Assembly (NCBI GenBank): GCA_018399015.1
Contig: CP073761.1
Location: forward strand, 124,001 to 188,000
Direction: 5' to 3'
DNA: 64,000 nt
Source: Cyanobium sp. M30B3
Lineage (GTDB): Bacteria > Cyanobacteriota > Cyanobacteriia > PCC-6307 > Cyanobiaceae
Shown piece after piece: positions 18,806-26,616 of this stretch. A model generated the notes under the pieces. The model did no database searches. It saw nothing but the letters and a program-made list of their open reading frames with translations, and was not told the DNA's origin. The translations under genes and the position numbers were made by a program. Positions within the stretch are counted from its first letter, which is position 1. Every line of letters starts with the position of its first letter.

Positions 18806-19111
18806 ATGGCAGCGGAATCCGTTTCCTTCCGGATCACTCGCAATACCGAGGATCTGGCCCAGACCACCCATGCCCTCTCCCAGAGGGTCGTGAAGCTGGA
18901 ACAGCGTCTGCAGGCATTGGAGTTGCAACTGGCCCAGTGGTCCGATCAGGGCAACCACCAGGAGTCGGAACAGCTCGACAGTCTGGAGAACGTGGAGCGT
19001 CTGCTCCACGACTGTCGCTGTCTGCTTGGCGTTGAGGAGCAGCCGGTTCACCCGAGCGCCGAGGTCGACGACGACGACTCCCAGGGCGGTGATCAGCCCA
19101 TGGCCGCCTGA
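18806..19111 (+). CDS. Conserved hypothetical coiled-coil protein
   Basis: A 101-residue acidic protein: SVSFRITRNTEDLAQTTHALSQRVVKLEQRLQALE forms an obvious heptad coiled coil, followed by ESEQLDSLENVERLLHDCRCLLGV and an Asp-rich tail. I do not recognise a function; similar short proteins occur in marine Synechococcus as I recall them. It is the first of three small plus-strand genes in a row. Confidence 0.7.
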   Translation: MAAESVSFRITRNTEDLAQTTHALSQRVVKLEQRLQALELQLAQWSDQGNHQESEQLDSLENVERLLHDCRCLLGVEEQPVHPSAEVDDDDSQGGDQPMAA

Positions 19112-19138
19112 TCGCTGCCTCTGGTCAGCGGTGGCACA

Positions 19139-19423
19139 ATGGAAAGAAAGTCAGCCATGGCCTTCCCCGGTTCGTCCACTGCTGCCTCTGCCCACGGGCT
19201 CACCCCAGCTGCCAGCCCGGTTCTTCGCCGCCCGGCCACCAGCCCCTGTGCCCCCCCGTCTCCAGGCTGTTCCTCGCCGCGCAGCAGCGACAATGACCAT
19301 CAGCTGGAAAAGCTGGAATTTGCCCTCGCTGTGGCCATCACCCGCGGAGACCTTGCCCGTATTCAGACCCTGCGGGAACAGATCGCGGCCCTGGGTGGCA
19401 ATTGCGAGGAACCCGGCACCTGA
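19139..19423 (+). CDS. Small hypothetical protein
   Basis: A 94-residue frame, 27 bp after the coiled-coil protein stop. The first half is Ser/Pro/Ala-rich and probably disordered; the second half (QLEKLEFALAVAITRGDLARIQTLREQIAALGG) is a helical hairpin pattern. Function unknown. ATG 19157 is an alternative start. A long overlapping frame in another phase (19026-19457) is judged to be a shadow. Confidence 0.55.
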   Translation: MERKSAMAFPGSSTAASAHGLTPAASPVLRRPATSPCAPPSPGCSSPRSSDNDHQLEKLEFALAVAITRGDLARIQTLREQIAALGGNCEEPGT

Positions 19424-19526
19424 GGGCCCAGCGTTTTTTGATCACCACATCGGCTGATCACGACCCAACAAACTGCGCGAATTCCCCCATCTCCTTGAAG
19501 CGCTGTTGCGCTTTTACCAATACCCC

Positions 19527-19778
19527 ATGACCGCCACATTCAGCACCCACCCCAGCAGCAACGCATCTAAGGGGAGCACGGCTGTAACGCCAGCAGGCAG
19601 TGATCTCCGTCCGCGTCTCCAGGCAGAACTGGCCCTGTGGGACACACGAACTGCCAGCGCCGTTGCTGCTGGTGATCTTGATCAGGCAGGCAGGGCCATT
19701 CTGGCTGCCCTGGATTGTGAGCGGCGCCTGGCAGGTTTCGGTCCCCAGGTGCTGCAACTGATCAAGCCCCGTCGTTGA
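19527..19778 (+). CDS. Small hypothetical protein
   Basis: An 83-residue frame from ATG 19527: Ser/Thr-rich start, then RLQAELALWDTRTASAVAAGDLDQAGRAILAALDCERRL, a two-helix pattern that loosely parallels the A..xxGDLxxA part of the protein just upstream. Function unknown. An in-frame TTG at 19506 is a less likely start. Confidence 0.5.
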   Translation: MTATFSTHPSSNASKGSTAVTPAGSDLRPRLQAELALWDTRTASAVAAGDLDQAGRAILAALDCERRLAGFGPQVLQLIKPRR

Positions 19779-19809
19779 CCGGAGCAGGTTTCTGATTCAC
19801 TTCTGCGAT

Positions 19810-20094
19810 TCACTTCGATGTTTGGCGAAAGAACTGGATTCGCCAGCGACCCGACTCTCCAGCCCAGGGCCAATGATTACCCTGGAGATCCCAGAGACTT
19901 GAGCGCAATGTATCCACGGAGATCGAATAGCCGAATTCTGAGGCAATGGCGACAATCTCCTCAGGCGTTCCGGAGGCCCTGACGCGATCGGCTGCCTGAG
20001 CATCGCTGGAAAGATGGCTGCTGAACGCCGCGAGTTCACGAAGCTGTTCGCGATTGGCTTCACCCTCAGGCGGCCGAGAGGACTGCTCAGGCAC
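19810..20094 (-). CDS. Nif11-domain small protein (RiPP-leader-like)
   Basis: The 94 residues contain a Nif11-like region: REQLRELAAFSSHLSSDAQAADRV followed by GTPEEIVAIASEFGYSISVDTLR, the helix typical of Nif11 leaders in cyanobacteria. The C-terminus, HWPWAGESGRWRIQFF, resembles the aromatic tail I recall from stand-alone picocyanobacterial Nif11 proteins rather than a Cys/Ser/Thr-rich lanthipeptide core, and there is no double-Gly cleavage site. No LanM-type synthetase or peptidase-ABC transporter is in the window. The start is GTG at 20094. Role unknown. Confidence 0.7.
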   Translation of the reverse strand: MPEQSSRPPEGEANREQLRELAAFSSHLSSDAQAADRVRASGTPEEIVAIASEFGYSISVDTLRSSLWDLQGNHWPWAGESGRWRIQFFRQTSK

Positions 20095-20269
20095 GGATAA
20101 CTGCAGGTTGCAAGATTTTTTCGCCAGGTTAGCGCGCGAAATCTGGTTGTTGGTTGAAATCGCTTAGTTCCGAGTGGCCTCTTTGGCAGGCTGAGATCGC
20201 TGCATCAGTAGTACTACTTGGCCTCTCCTTCGGTATCGCGGCCCACTGCTCCAGGATTGTTGTCTTGGC

Positions 20270-21268
20270 TCAGCTCAGGGAGCCGCCACAGCTCGAACCC
20301 GACCCTGCCGTGCAGCCGAAGCAGTGGTCGGCCACGGCGATCGGTTCGCCACTGGGGTCGTGTTCCAGCAGATCGCGCAGATGGCGGTGGGGGCGCAGGC
20401 CACCGGCCGCCAGAGCGAGCATCTGGTTGAAGTCGCAGTCGTACAGGAGGCCCTGCCAGTCCACGCTGATGGTGGAATGGCACATCACCTGCGCCAGGTT
20501 GGCCGGGTTGTGGCTGGCCTGCAGCAGCTCCTGATAACGCTCCAGCTGGCCGCTCTGGCGCAGCACGGCGGCAAAGCGCTGGATCGGCATGTTGGCGATC
20601 GTGAACAGCCGGTTGAAGCGGATGCCGAAGTGGGCGGCCAGCTCCCGCTTGTAGTCGGCTTCCAGGGCTGCCTGGGGCGGCGGCAGGCTCGGACCCTGGG
20701 GGTTGTACACCAGATCCAGCTCCAGGCCGGAGCCCTCCCGGCCATAGCCGAGTGCGTTGAGCTGGCGGAGGCCGGCAATGCTGCGCTCGAACACCCCCTC
20801 GCCCCGCTGTTGGTCCACGTTGGTGGCGCTGTAGCAGGGAAGGGATGCCACCACCGTCACCCCCTGGCCGGCCAGGAAGCGGGCGAGATCCTCCTGGCCG
20901 GGTTCCGTGAGGATGGTGAGGTTGCAGCGGTCGATCACCCTGGCCCCCTCACACCCGGCCTGGCGCACCAGCTCCCGGAAGCCGGGGTGCAGCTCCGGTG
21001 CCCCACCGGTGATATCAAGGGTGGTGATGCCCCGGGCCCGCAGCACCTCCGGCACCAGGACGATGGTGGGCCCATCCATCATCTCTGTGCGGGTGGGGCC
21101 GGCATTCACATGGCAGTGGCTGCAGCTCTGGTTGCAGCGGTAGCCCAGGTTCACCTGCAGGGTGCTGGGGGCGCCGCGGCGCAGGGGCGGGAACGCGGTT
21201 GGCTGAACTGGGCTGGATGGGGACAACGCCGCTGCCGATGAACTGGACACCTGCGGCGATGCTGCCAT
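20270..21268 (-). CDS. arsS: Radical SAM protein, arsenosugar biosynthesis ArsS type
   Basis: About 332 residues. The radical SAM cluster motif is CNQSCSHC (CxxxCxxC) near residue 50, with GGAPELHP as the SAM-binding glycine motif. The C-terminus carries further cysteines (CHSTISVDW, YDCDFNQML, HCFGCTAGSGSSC), the layout of the ArsS/DUF3641 group that attaches the 5'-deoxyadenosyl group to dimethylarsenite on the way to arsenosugars. No arsM is nearby, so the role rests on family resemblance. ATG 21268 is preferred; a GTG two codons upstream overlaps the MazF-like fragment. Confidence 0.85.
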   Translation of the reverse strand: MAASPQVSSSSAAALSPSSPVQPTAFPPLRRGAPSTLQVNLGYRCNQSCSHCHVNAGPTRTEMMDGPTIVLVPEVLRARGITTLDITGGAPELHPGFRELVRQAGCEGARVIDRCNLTILTEPGQEDLARFLAGQGVTVVASLPCYSATNVDQQRGEGVFERSIAGLRQLNALGYGREGSGLELDLVYNPQGPSLPPPQAALEADYKRELAAHFGIRFNRLFTIANMPIQRFAAVLRQSGQLERYQELLQASHNPANLAQVMCHSTISVDWQGLLYDCDFNQMLALAAGGLRPHRHLRDLLEHDPSGEPIAVADHCFGCTAGSGSSCGGSLS

Positions 21269-21270
21269 GG

Positions 21271-21501
21271 TCACTGCCCTGAGATCAGTGCATACCCCAT
21301 CACCCCCAGCAGCGCTCGCTCCAGTTCCGCCAGTTCTGCCCGGCTGAGGGTGGTGAGGGGGCCGTTGCCTAGGCGGGAGCGATCCAGAGAGCGCGGCTGA
21401 TCCGCCATCGCGAAAGAGTCACAGAGCAGGCGGTCGCGGGCGCGGATCGGCACGCGCAGTGCCCGGGCGCCGAGGCGGCTCAGGGAGCTGGCGTTGCTCA
21501 T
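21271..21501 (-). pseudogene. N-terminally truncated MazF/PemK-like toxin fragment
   Basis: A 76-codon frame whose C-terminal 50 residues, DSFAMADQPRSLDRSRLG then LTTLSRAELAELERALLGVMGY, match the end of PemK/MazF mRNA interferases (the strand with a D-Q-x-R-x-x-D-x-x-R pattern and the last helix ending in LG). The first two-thirds of the family, including the active-site strands, are absent; translating the other minus-strand frames up to 21780 showed no MazF start. I read it as the remnant of a toxin gene. It abuts the arsS start. Confidence 0.55.
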
Positions 21502-21798
21502 GGGTGGGGCCCGGGACCTGCCGGAGCTTGTTCCAGAGGGGGCGCCGGTGCAGAACCTGCCTGATGTCGTTTCCTGCGTAACCCACGCCCATGGGTGGGA
21601 GCCGGTCGGGGGGGTTCAGCTTGGCAAGCTTCTCGATTCGTTGGCCGGACCGACTGAGCTGCAATCAGTCTCAGGAGTCAGCAGGTCTGGATGTGAGAAG
21701 GTCTGTGAGAGGGTTTGGGCCTGTGACCATGGCCCTCTTTGCTCAGCAGGGAGCGGCTCACCAGGCGTAGAGTCGTGTATCTACTGCGCTGCGACCCC
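21502..21798. other. Intergenic stretch without recognised genes
   Basis: 297 bp between the MazF remnant and vapB. No reading frame with family resemblance was found on either strand. It presumably holds the vapBC promoter, but no clear -35/-10 pair or palindrome was picked out. Confidence 0.5.
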
Positions 21799-22095
21799 GT
21801 GACTTCTTCCAGGTCTCAGGCCGGATCCCCGGATGCAGGCAAGCACTTCCACCAGGCGATCCGCCGTTGGGGCAACAGTCTGGCCGTGCGGCTCCCCGCT
21901 GATTGCCTGCGTCAGGCCGGCCTGCGGGAGGGCGACCAGATCGAGATCGTGGTTGCCCCCGATGGACGGCTGCGTCTCGAACCCCTGCGCCAGCTTGATC
22001 GATCGGCTCTGGTTGATGATCTGCGCGAGCTCCAGGCCACCATGCCCCTCACTCCCTCAGTGATGGAGGAATGCCGCTCCAGCGAACGCTGGTGA
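21799..22095 (+). CDS. vapB: VapB-type antitoxin (SpoVT/AbrB-like fold)
   Basis: A 98-residue antitoxin: the core AIRRWGNSLAVRLPADCLRQAGLREGDQIEI is the swapped-hairpin MazE/SpoVT-AbrB DNA-binding fold, and the C-terminal part (LVDDLRELQATMPLTP) is the toxin-neutralising tail. It should bind its own promoter and mask the PIN toxin downstream. The GTG at 21799 is the probable start; the frame is open 60 bp further upstream, so the N-terminus is uncertain. It is 13 bp ahead of vapC. Confidence 0.8.
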   Translation: MTSSRSQAGSPDAGKHFHQAIRRWGNSLAVRLPADCLRQAGLREGDQIEIVVAPDGRLRLEPLRQLDRSALVDDLRELQATMPLTPSVMEECRSSERW

Positions 22096-22108
22096 GTCCG
22101 TCCGCTCG

Positions 22109-22594
22109 ATGATCTACCTCGATACAAGCGTGGTGGTGGCGCTGCTGACCCCGGAGGAGCGCAGCGCATCCGCCCTCGACTGGTTTGAGCAGTGCCGCGA
22201 ACCCCTGACCAGCAGCGACTGGTTGATCACCGAGACCCACAGCGCCCTAGGCATCAAGCAGCGCCATCACGGTCTCAGCCCCCAGGCCCGCCAGGCCGCC
22301 GGGGAGCAGTTCGAGCGCCTGCTGCAGAGTGGTGTGGAACTGCGCTCGCTCGAACGCGATCGCTTCCGTCAGGCAGCCGAGCTGCTTGAGGATCCAGCCC
22401 TCGGCCTCCGTGCCGGTGATGCGCTGCATCTGGCGGTGGCGCTGTACAGCCACTGCACCCAGCTGGCCAGCTTCGATGGCCGGATGCTGCAAGCCGCAGC
22501 CTCCCTGGGGATGAGGCCAGCACTGGAGTCATCCACCAACCATTCAAGGCAAGGTCTCCAGAGGGAAGCTGAACTTAGGGGGCATCAAGGCTGA
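22109..22594 (+). CDS. vapC: VapC-type PIN-domain ribonuclease toxin
   Basis: A 161-residue PIN protein. All four expected acidic positions are present: Asp5 in IYLDTS, Glu in LITETHS (about residue 43), Asp in LRAGDALHLAVA (about 104) and Asp in LASFDGRM (about 122), so the nuclease looks intact. VapC toxins cut tRNA or rRNA when VapB is degraded. The last 25 residues (after LGMRPALESS) extend beyond the usual family length and overlap the convergent antitoxin fragment by 20 bp. Confidence 0.88.
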   Translation: MIYLDTSVVVALLTPEERSASALDWFEQCREPLTSSDWLITETHSALGIKQRHHGLSPQARQAAGEQFERLLQSGVELRSLERDRFRQAAELLEDPALGLRAGDALHLAVALYSHCTQLASFDGRMLQAAASLGMRPALESSTNHSRQGLQREAELRGHQG

Positions 22595-22766
22595 TCCGCA
22601 CTGGCTCCTGCCGGTCCGACAGGCGAGCATCAGCGAGGTGACTAAGTTTCAGGTCATCCACCAAGTCCGTCAGTTCTTCATAGGCCTTGGCCGGCACGCA
22701 GTAGAAAGCTGGCTTGTTGCGGCTGAGCACTGCGACGGCCATTCCTCCTCCCGCTGCCGTCGCCAT
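22575..22766 (-). CDS. Truncated orphan antitoxin of the Phd/YefM (StbD-like) family
   Basis: 63 residues reading MATAAGGGMAVAVLSRNKP, then AFYCVPAKAYEELTDLVDDL and ADARLSDRQEPVRISLD. This is the StbD/Phd-type antitoxin pattern, but the first 15 or so residues of the family (the strand before PMAT) are missing: a TAG stands three codons before the ATG. No RelE/ParE toxin gene follows; vapC lies there on the opposite strand. It is probably a relic, though the remaining DNA-binding hairpin could still fold. Confidence 0.65.
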   Translation of the reverse strand: MATAAGGGMAVAVLSRNKPAFYCVPAKAYEELTDLVDDLKLSHLADARLSDRQEPVRISLDAP

Positions 22767-22940
22767 GGGGGTCTATCGACGTGGCCCGTCGTAGCGGTCA
22801 TGGTTGCGCCACCGATGTTGATATTGATTGACTTGTGTGAGCCTGGACGGCAGAGTCCGGAGCTTCGCGGCGAGGGGGCCTGTGATCCGCGTTTGCCATC
22901 GGGCCTGAATACGACTCAACACACGACCTTGCCTGAGGCC

Positions 22941-23587
22941 ATGATCACGAATGAACTGAGCCAGATCGCTTCGCAGGCGGGAACCGTGGCGTTTACTGCC
23001 ACAGCCGTTTTGGCTATGGCACCGTTTCGGGTGGATCTGCTCAAGGCCCTCGTGATGGGCCTGATGACGGCGATCGGAGGCGGTACGGTTTGGGATCTGA
23101 TCCTGCAGAGTCGGTGTTCTGGGCTGACGACCTCTCCTACATCTGGATCTCACTTCTGGCAAGTGCGCTTACGTTTTTGGGCTATCGCCTGATCTCCAGG
23201 CGCAGCATTCTGGCTGTATTGCTCTATCTTGATGCCTTGGGGATTTCTCTCTTCACCATTCAGGGGACGGCGAAGGCCTGGGGGCTGGGATTTGGACTGC
23301 CGTTGGCCCCGACCATCTTGGGAATCATCACGGCGTCCGGTGGAGGGTTGATAAGCGATCTGCTGGCAGGACGTGAGAATCTGCTGATCTAACGTGAGCT
23401 CTATGCCATTCCTGACACTCTCGGCTGTCTCCTCTATGCCGTGTTGATGTCGACAACATCAATCCAGCGGAATTTCGTTGCTTCCATCTGCATGGGCCTT
23501 ATTTTGGGCTCCCGCGCCCTGGCCATTCATTGGCGGCTCAGGGTTCCCGACTGGTTCCGGTTGCCGCACGATCCGGCTGGTGACTGA
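22941..23587 (+). pseudogene. Broken TRIC/UPF0126 family membrane protein gene
   Basis: From ATG 22941 the frame reads TAVLAMAPFRVDLLKALVMG and LMTAIGGGTVWDLIL, the first repeat of UPF0126 (bacterial TRIC-type channel) proteins. Around 23103-23111 the homology passes to the -1 frame (ESVFWADDLSYIWISLLA) and continues through GIITASGGGLISDLLAGRE. A TAA at 23390 interrupts it, after which ELYAIPDTLGCLLYAVL and LGSRALAIHWRLRVPDW carry on to TGA 23585-23587. One frameshift plus one in-frame stop in an otherwise full-length family member indicates an inactivated gene. Confidence 0.75.
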
Positions 23588-23751
23588 ATCATCATCAATG
23601 ACTGGCCTGATTCGGGAAAATGGCGAAGGGTCATTGACCTAGAGGCTGGTGCTCTCTGTGGTGTAAGAGTCGTGCTCCATTCCTGGAAAGTTAAGGTGCG
23701 GCGGGTAGCATTGTGCTACTGTTATGAACAGATCTCTTTAGCCGCAAAGAT

Positions 23752-25191
23752 ATGTCTGATTATTTGCATCTTGAACAAGAAATTGATAGCATCTCCGGCC
23801 TAATCTGGGATGTTGCGTCGCATGTTTGGGAGTATGCTGAGGTTGGGTATAAAGAGTACAAGAGTTCGGCCTACGTCTGTGAGGCCTTCGAGTCGCAGGG
23901 GTTTTCGATCTCGGATCGAGGCATCGGCGGGCTGGAAACCTCCTGGATTGCGACCAGTGGAATGGGCGGGCCCTGCCTAGGCATTCTCGTTGAGTTCGAC
24001 GCACTGCCTGGGCTTGGCAATGACACTGTGCCAAGACAGGCGGCAGCCGCAAGTGGTCATCCCGATGGTCATGGATGCGGCCATAACCTGATCGCCTCCT
24101 CCTCCTTGGGAGCGGCGATCGCCATCAAAAACCAGATCGAAGCGTTAAGGATTCCAGGCACGATCAAGGTCTTTGGGTGCCCTGCCGAGGAAATGCTTAA
24201 TGGTAAGAATTATATGGCTTCTGCAGGTGCGTTCTCTGGTGTCGACGTCTGCCTGCATAACCATCCCGCGATGGTAAACACGGTCTGGAATTTCCACTCC
24301 ACTGCCTCCATTGATCTCTGGGTCGAGTGGCACGGGACCGCTGCGCATGCCGGAGTTGCCCCATGGGAGGGGCGCAGTGCCCTTCATGCAATGGAGATTT
24401 TCCTTGTGGCTGTCAACATGATGCGTGAGCAGATGCTCCCCCAAGCGCGGTTGCACTACCAGATTCTGGATGGAGGCATGGCCGTGAATGTGATTCCTGA
24501 TCATGCCAAAGTGCTGATTCGCTATCGCGGGCCCAGTGCTGATGATGTGATAAAGCACAAGGACTGGTTGCTCGATATCGCGCGAGGAGCTGCCCTGTGC
24601 ACACAGACGAGGGAGGTTGTCACCAACCTTGGTGGCATCTATGACTGTCTGCCCAATGACGTGCTGGCCGAATGCATGACCAGACATATGAATCGTTATT
24701 TCCCCATTCAATGGTCCGATGAAGAGCAGGCTTTTGCTCGTTCGATTCAGAGAGAGATGGGCAAGCCTGAGGATGGGCTCGCGACCACCGTGAATCCCGT
24801 CCCTTCCGGCGTTGAGGTGGGTGGTTCCTCGGATGTCGGTGATGTGAGCTGGCTGACCCCCACGATGGGCGCTGTTTATAGCGCCTGGCCCCTGCACATC
24901 CCGCCCCACCAGTGGGGCTGCACCGCCTGCCATGGAATGAGCATCGGTCGCAAGGCGACCCAACAGGCGGCCAAGGTGATGGCCGCGACCGGATGGGAAC
25001 TGCTCAGCAACCCTGCGTTGCTGGAGGCTGTCAAAGCCGAATTCACCCGACAGCTCAACGGCAGAACCTACCAATCTCTCAATGACTCACCATCCAATTC
25101 AGGAGGCCGGTTGGATGATGCCGAGCGCCATCAGTACGATTGCTGTATCCATGCAGCGATTGAGCATTTCGGGATCAAAGAGCACATCTAA
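23752..25191 (+). CDS. M20-family amidohydrolase, AbgB-like
   Basis: A 479-residue metal-dependent hydrolase of the M20D group. Seen: LVEFDALPG, the metal-binding DGHGCGHN near residue 105, PAEE near 145, the dimerisation-lid start HGTAAHAGVAPWEGRSAL, and HIPPHQWGCTACHG near the C-terminus. Length and motifs are closest to AbgB, a subunit cleaving p-aminobenzoyl-glutamate, although no abgA or abgT is adjacent. The gene is visibly AT-richer, with codons such as TAT, ATT and AAG used far more than in its neighbours, and it lies 75 bp from tRNA-Gly, which suggests acquisition by transfer. Confidence 0.85.
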   Translation: MSDYLHLEQEIDSISGLIWDVASHVWEYAEVGYKEYKSSAYVCEAFESQGFSISDRGIGGLETSWIATSGMGGPCLGILVEFDALPGLGNDTVPRQAAAASGHPDGHGCGHNLIASSSLGAAIAIKNQIEALRIPGTIKVFGCPAEEMLNGKNYMASAGAFSGVDVCLHNHPAMVNTVWNFHSTASIDLWVEWHGTAAHAGVAPWEGRSALHAMEIFLVAVNMMREQMLPQARLHYQILDGGMAVNVIPDHAKVLIRYRGPSADDVIKHKDWLLDIARGAALCTQTREVVTNLGGIYDCLPNDVLAECMTRHMNRYFPIQWSDEEQAFARSIQREMGKPEDGLATTVNPVPSGVEVGGSSDVGDVSWLTPTMGAVYSAWPLHIPPHQWGCTACHGMSIGRKATQQAAKVMAATGWELLSNPALLEAVKAEFTRQLNGRTYQSLNDSPSNSGGRLDDAERHQYDCCIHAAIEHFGIKEHI

Positions 25192-25266
25192 TGTGCCGGG
25201 CTGGTTGGCCCCAGCTTGTGTTGCTGTGGCCACGCGTTGACAACATCCCCAATGGCCTGGACTAGA

Positions 25267-25338
25267 AGCGGGTGACCGGACTCGAACCGGCGACGTTCAG
25301 CTTGGGAAGCTGACATTCTACCACTGAATTACACCCGC
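25267..25338 (-). tRNA. trnG: tRNA-Gly(CCC)
   Basis: On the minus strand a full cloverleaf reads GCGGGTG acceptor strand, D arm with AGTGGTA, anticodon stem-loop TCAGC-TTCCCAA-GCTGA, T arm GCCGG-TTCGAGT-CCGGT and closing CACCCGC plus T discriminator, 72 nt. The 7-nt loop puts CCC at positions 34-36, decoding GGG glycine codons. CCA is not encoded. No partial copy of its 3' end was noticed elsewhere in the window. Confidence 0.95.
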
Positions 25339-25345
25339 AAGATAT

Positions 25346-25369
25346 AGAGAACTGGATGGCCAGTTCTCT
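25346..25369 (-). terminator. Perfect 10-bp hairpin between aminotransferase gene and tRNA-Gly
   Basis: AGAGAACTGG (25346-25355), a 4-nt loop, and CCAGTTCTCT (25360-25369) form a perfect inverted repeat 13 bp beyond the stop of the minus-strand aminotransferase. There is no long T-run after it, so it may be a weak terminator or a processing hairpin that separates the gene from the tRNA. Confidence 0.55.
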
Positions 25370-25382
25370 GCTCCTGCCCAGG

Positions 25383-26534
25383 TTAGCCGGCCAGGGCGGC
25401 GGCGCAGGCGGCCACGCCGGCACCGGGGGTGCCCTTGTGCAGGCCCAGATCCGCCAGGGTCGCCTCGATGGCAGCCACGGCGGTGAGCACGTCGCGGTCG
25501 CAGACGAAGCCCAGGTGGCCGATGCGGAACACGTGGCCCTTGAGCTGGTCCTGGCCGCCCGCCAGCAGGATGTCGAACTTCTGCTTCACGGCCTTGCGCA
25601 TCGCCTCGGCGTCGATGCCCTCGGGGGCCACGGCGGTGATGGCGGGGCTGCCATGGCCTTCAGCGGCGTAGAGGGGCAGGCCGATCGCCTTCATGCCCGC
25701 CTGGGCTGCGGCGCGGTGGCGGGCATGGCGGGCGAAGATCGCCTCGAGGCCCTCCTTCTGCATCATCTCCAGGGCCGCTTCCAGGGCGAAATAGAGATTG
25801 ATCGCCGGGGTGAAGGGGTTGCTGTCGGCCTTGGCGGATTTGCGGTACTTGCCGAGATCCAGATAGAACTTCGGCAGATCCGAGCGCTCGTAGGCCGTCC
25901 AGGCCCTCTCGCTCATCGCCACGAAGGCCAGCCCTGGCGGCATCATGTAGCCCTTCTGGGAGCCCGAGCCGATCACGTCGATGCCCCAGGCATCCATCGG
26001 CACGCTGCAGGCCCCCAGGCTGGTGACGCAGTCGGCAATCGTGAGGGCGGTGCCGTGGGCGCGCACGTGCCTGGCGATGGTCTCCAGGTCGTTGATCACG
26101 CCCGTGGAGGTTTCCGAGTGGGTGAGGATCACGGCCTTGATCGCCTTGGCCGTGTCGGCCTCCAGGGCGGCGCGGAAGGCCTCGGGATCGAGGGGCTGGC
26201 CCCACTCGGCCTTCACCACCTGCACGTCCAGCCCGTAGGCCTGAGCCACCTTCACCCAGCGCTCGCCGAACTTGCCGTTGTCGCCGCAGAGCACCCGATC
26301 GCCCTTGCTCAGCACGTTCACGATGCCGGCCTCCATCGCCGCCGTGCCGCTGCCGGTGATCACCAGCACGTCGCCAGTGGTTTGGTGCAGCCACTGCAGC
26401 TGCTCGGTGGTGCGCTTGACGATCGTCTGGAAGTCGGCGCTGCGGTGGCCGATCGGATGGCGCCCCATGGCCTGCAGGACGGTTTCCGGCACCGGCGTGG
26501 GACCGGGAATCATCAGGGTGAGCTTGTCCTGCAT
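25383..26534 (-). CDS. Class V aminotransferase, alanine/serine--glyoxylate type
   Basis: A PLP-dependent class V aminotransferase of 383 residues. The start MQDKLTLMIPGPTPVPETV is typical of the alanine-glyoxylate/serine-glyoxylate aminotransferase group; GSGTAAMEAGIVNVLSKGD, the Asp of ADCVTSLGA, and the PLP lysine in SGSQKGYMMPPG (about residue 196) are all visible. In cyanobacteria this enzyme fits photorespiratory glyoxylate metabolism. ATG 26534 is chosen because upstream in-frame sequence overlaps divergent cbiD without any family character. Confidence 0.9.
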   Translation of the reverse strand: MQDKLTLMIPGPTPVPETVLQAMGRHPIGHRSADFQTIVKRTTEQLQWLHQTTGDVLVITGSGTAAMEAGIVNVLSKGDRVLCGDNGKFGERWVKVAQAYGLDVQVVKAEWGQPLDPEAFRAALEADTAKAIKAVILTHSETSTGVINDLETIARHVRAHGTALTIADCVTSLGACSVPMDAWGIDVIGSGSQKGYMMPPGLAFVAMSERAWTAYERSDLPKFYLDLGKYRKSAKADSNPFTPAINLYFALEAALEMMQKEGLEAIFARHARHRAAAQAGMKAIGLPLYAAEGHGSPAITAVAPEGIDAEAMRKAVKQKFDILLAGGQDQLKGHVFRIGHLGFVCDRDVLTAVAAIEATLADLGLHKGTPGAGVAACAAALAG

Positions 26535-26616
26535 GGGGGTGGCGAGGCGGTGGGCGAGTGGGTGCGCGGGCGGTTGGCAGATCGCCCGACGGCAGCGCAA
26601 TCCACCAACATAAAAA

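Noticed and set aside
19026-19457. Overlapping 143-codon open frame across the small-protein cluster
   Set aside because: It is Arg/Pro-rich in a shifted phase and has no feature in common with a protein family, whereas the frames at 18806 and 19139 show helical protein-like sequence.
21502-25338. Direct repeat of the tRNA-Gly 3' end marking an island boundary
   Set aside because: No second copy of the terminal 15-20 bases was noticed in the window, so no att site is claimed.
26535-26616. Cobalamin riboswitch ahead of cbiD (also looked for ahead of cobH, 61054-61148)
   Set aside because: The gaps are 82 and about 95 bp and show no recognisable B12 box or long structured leader.
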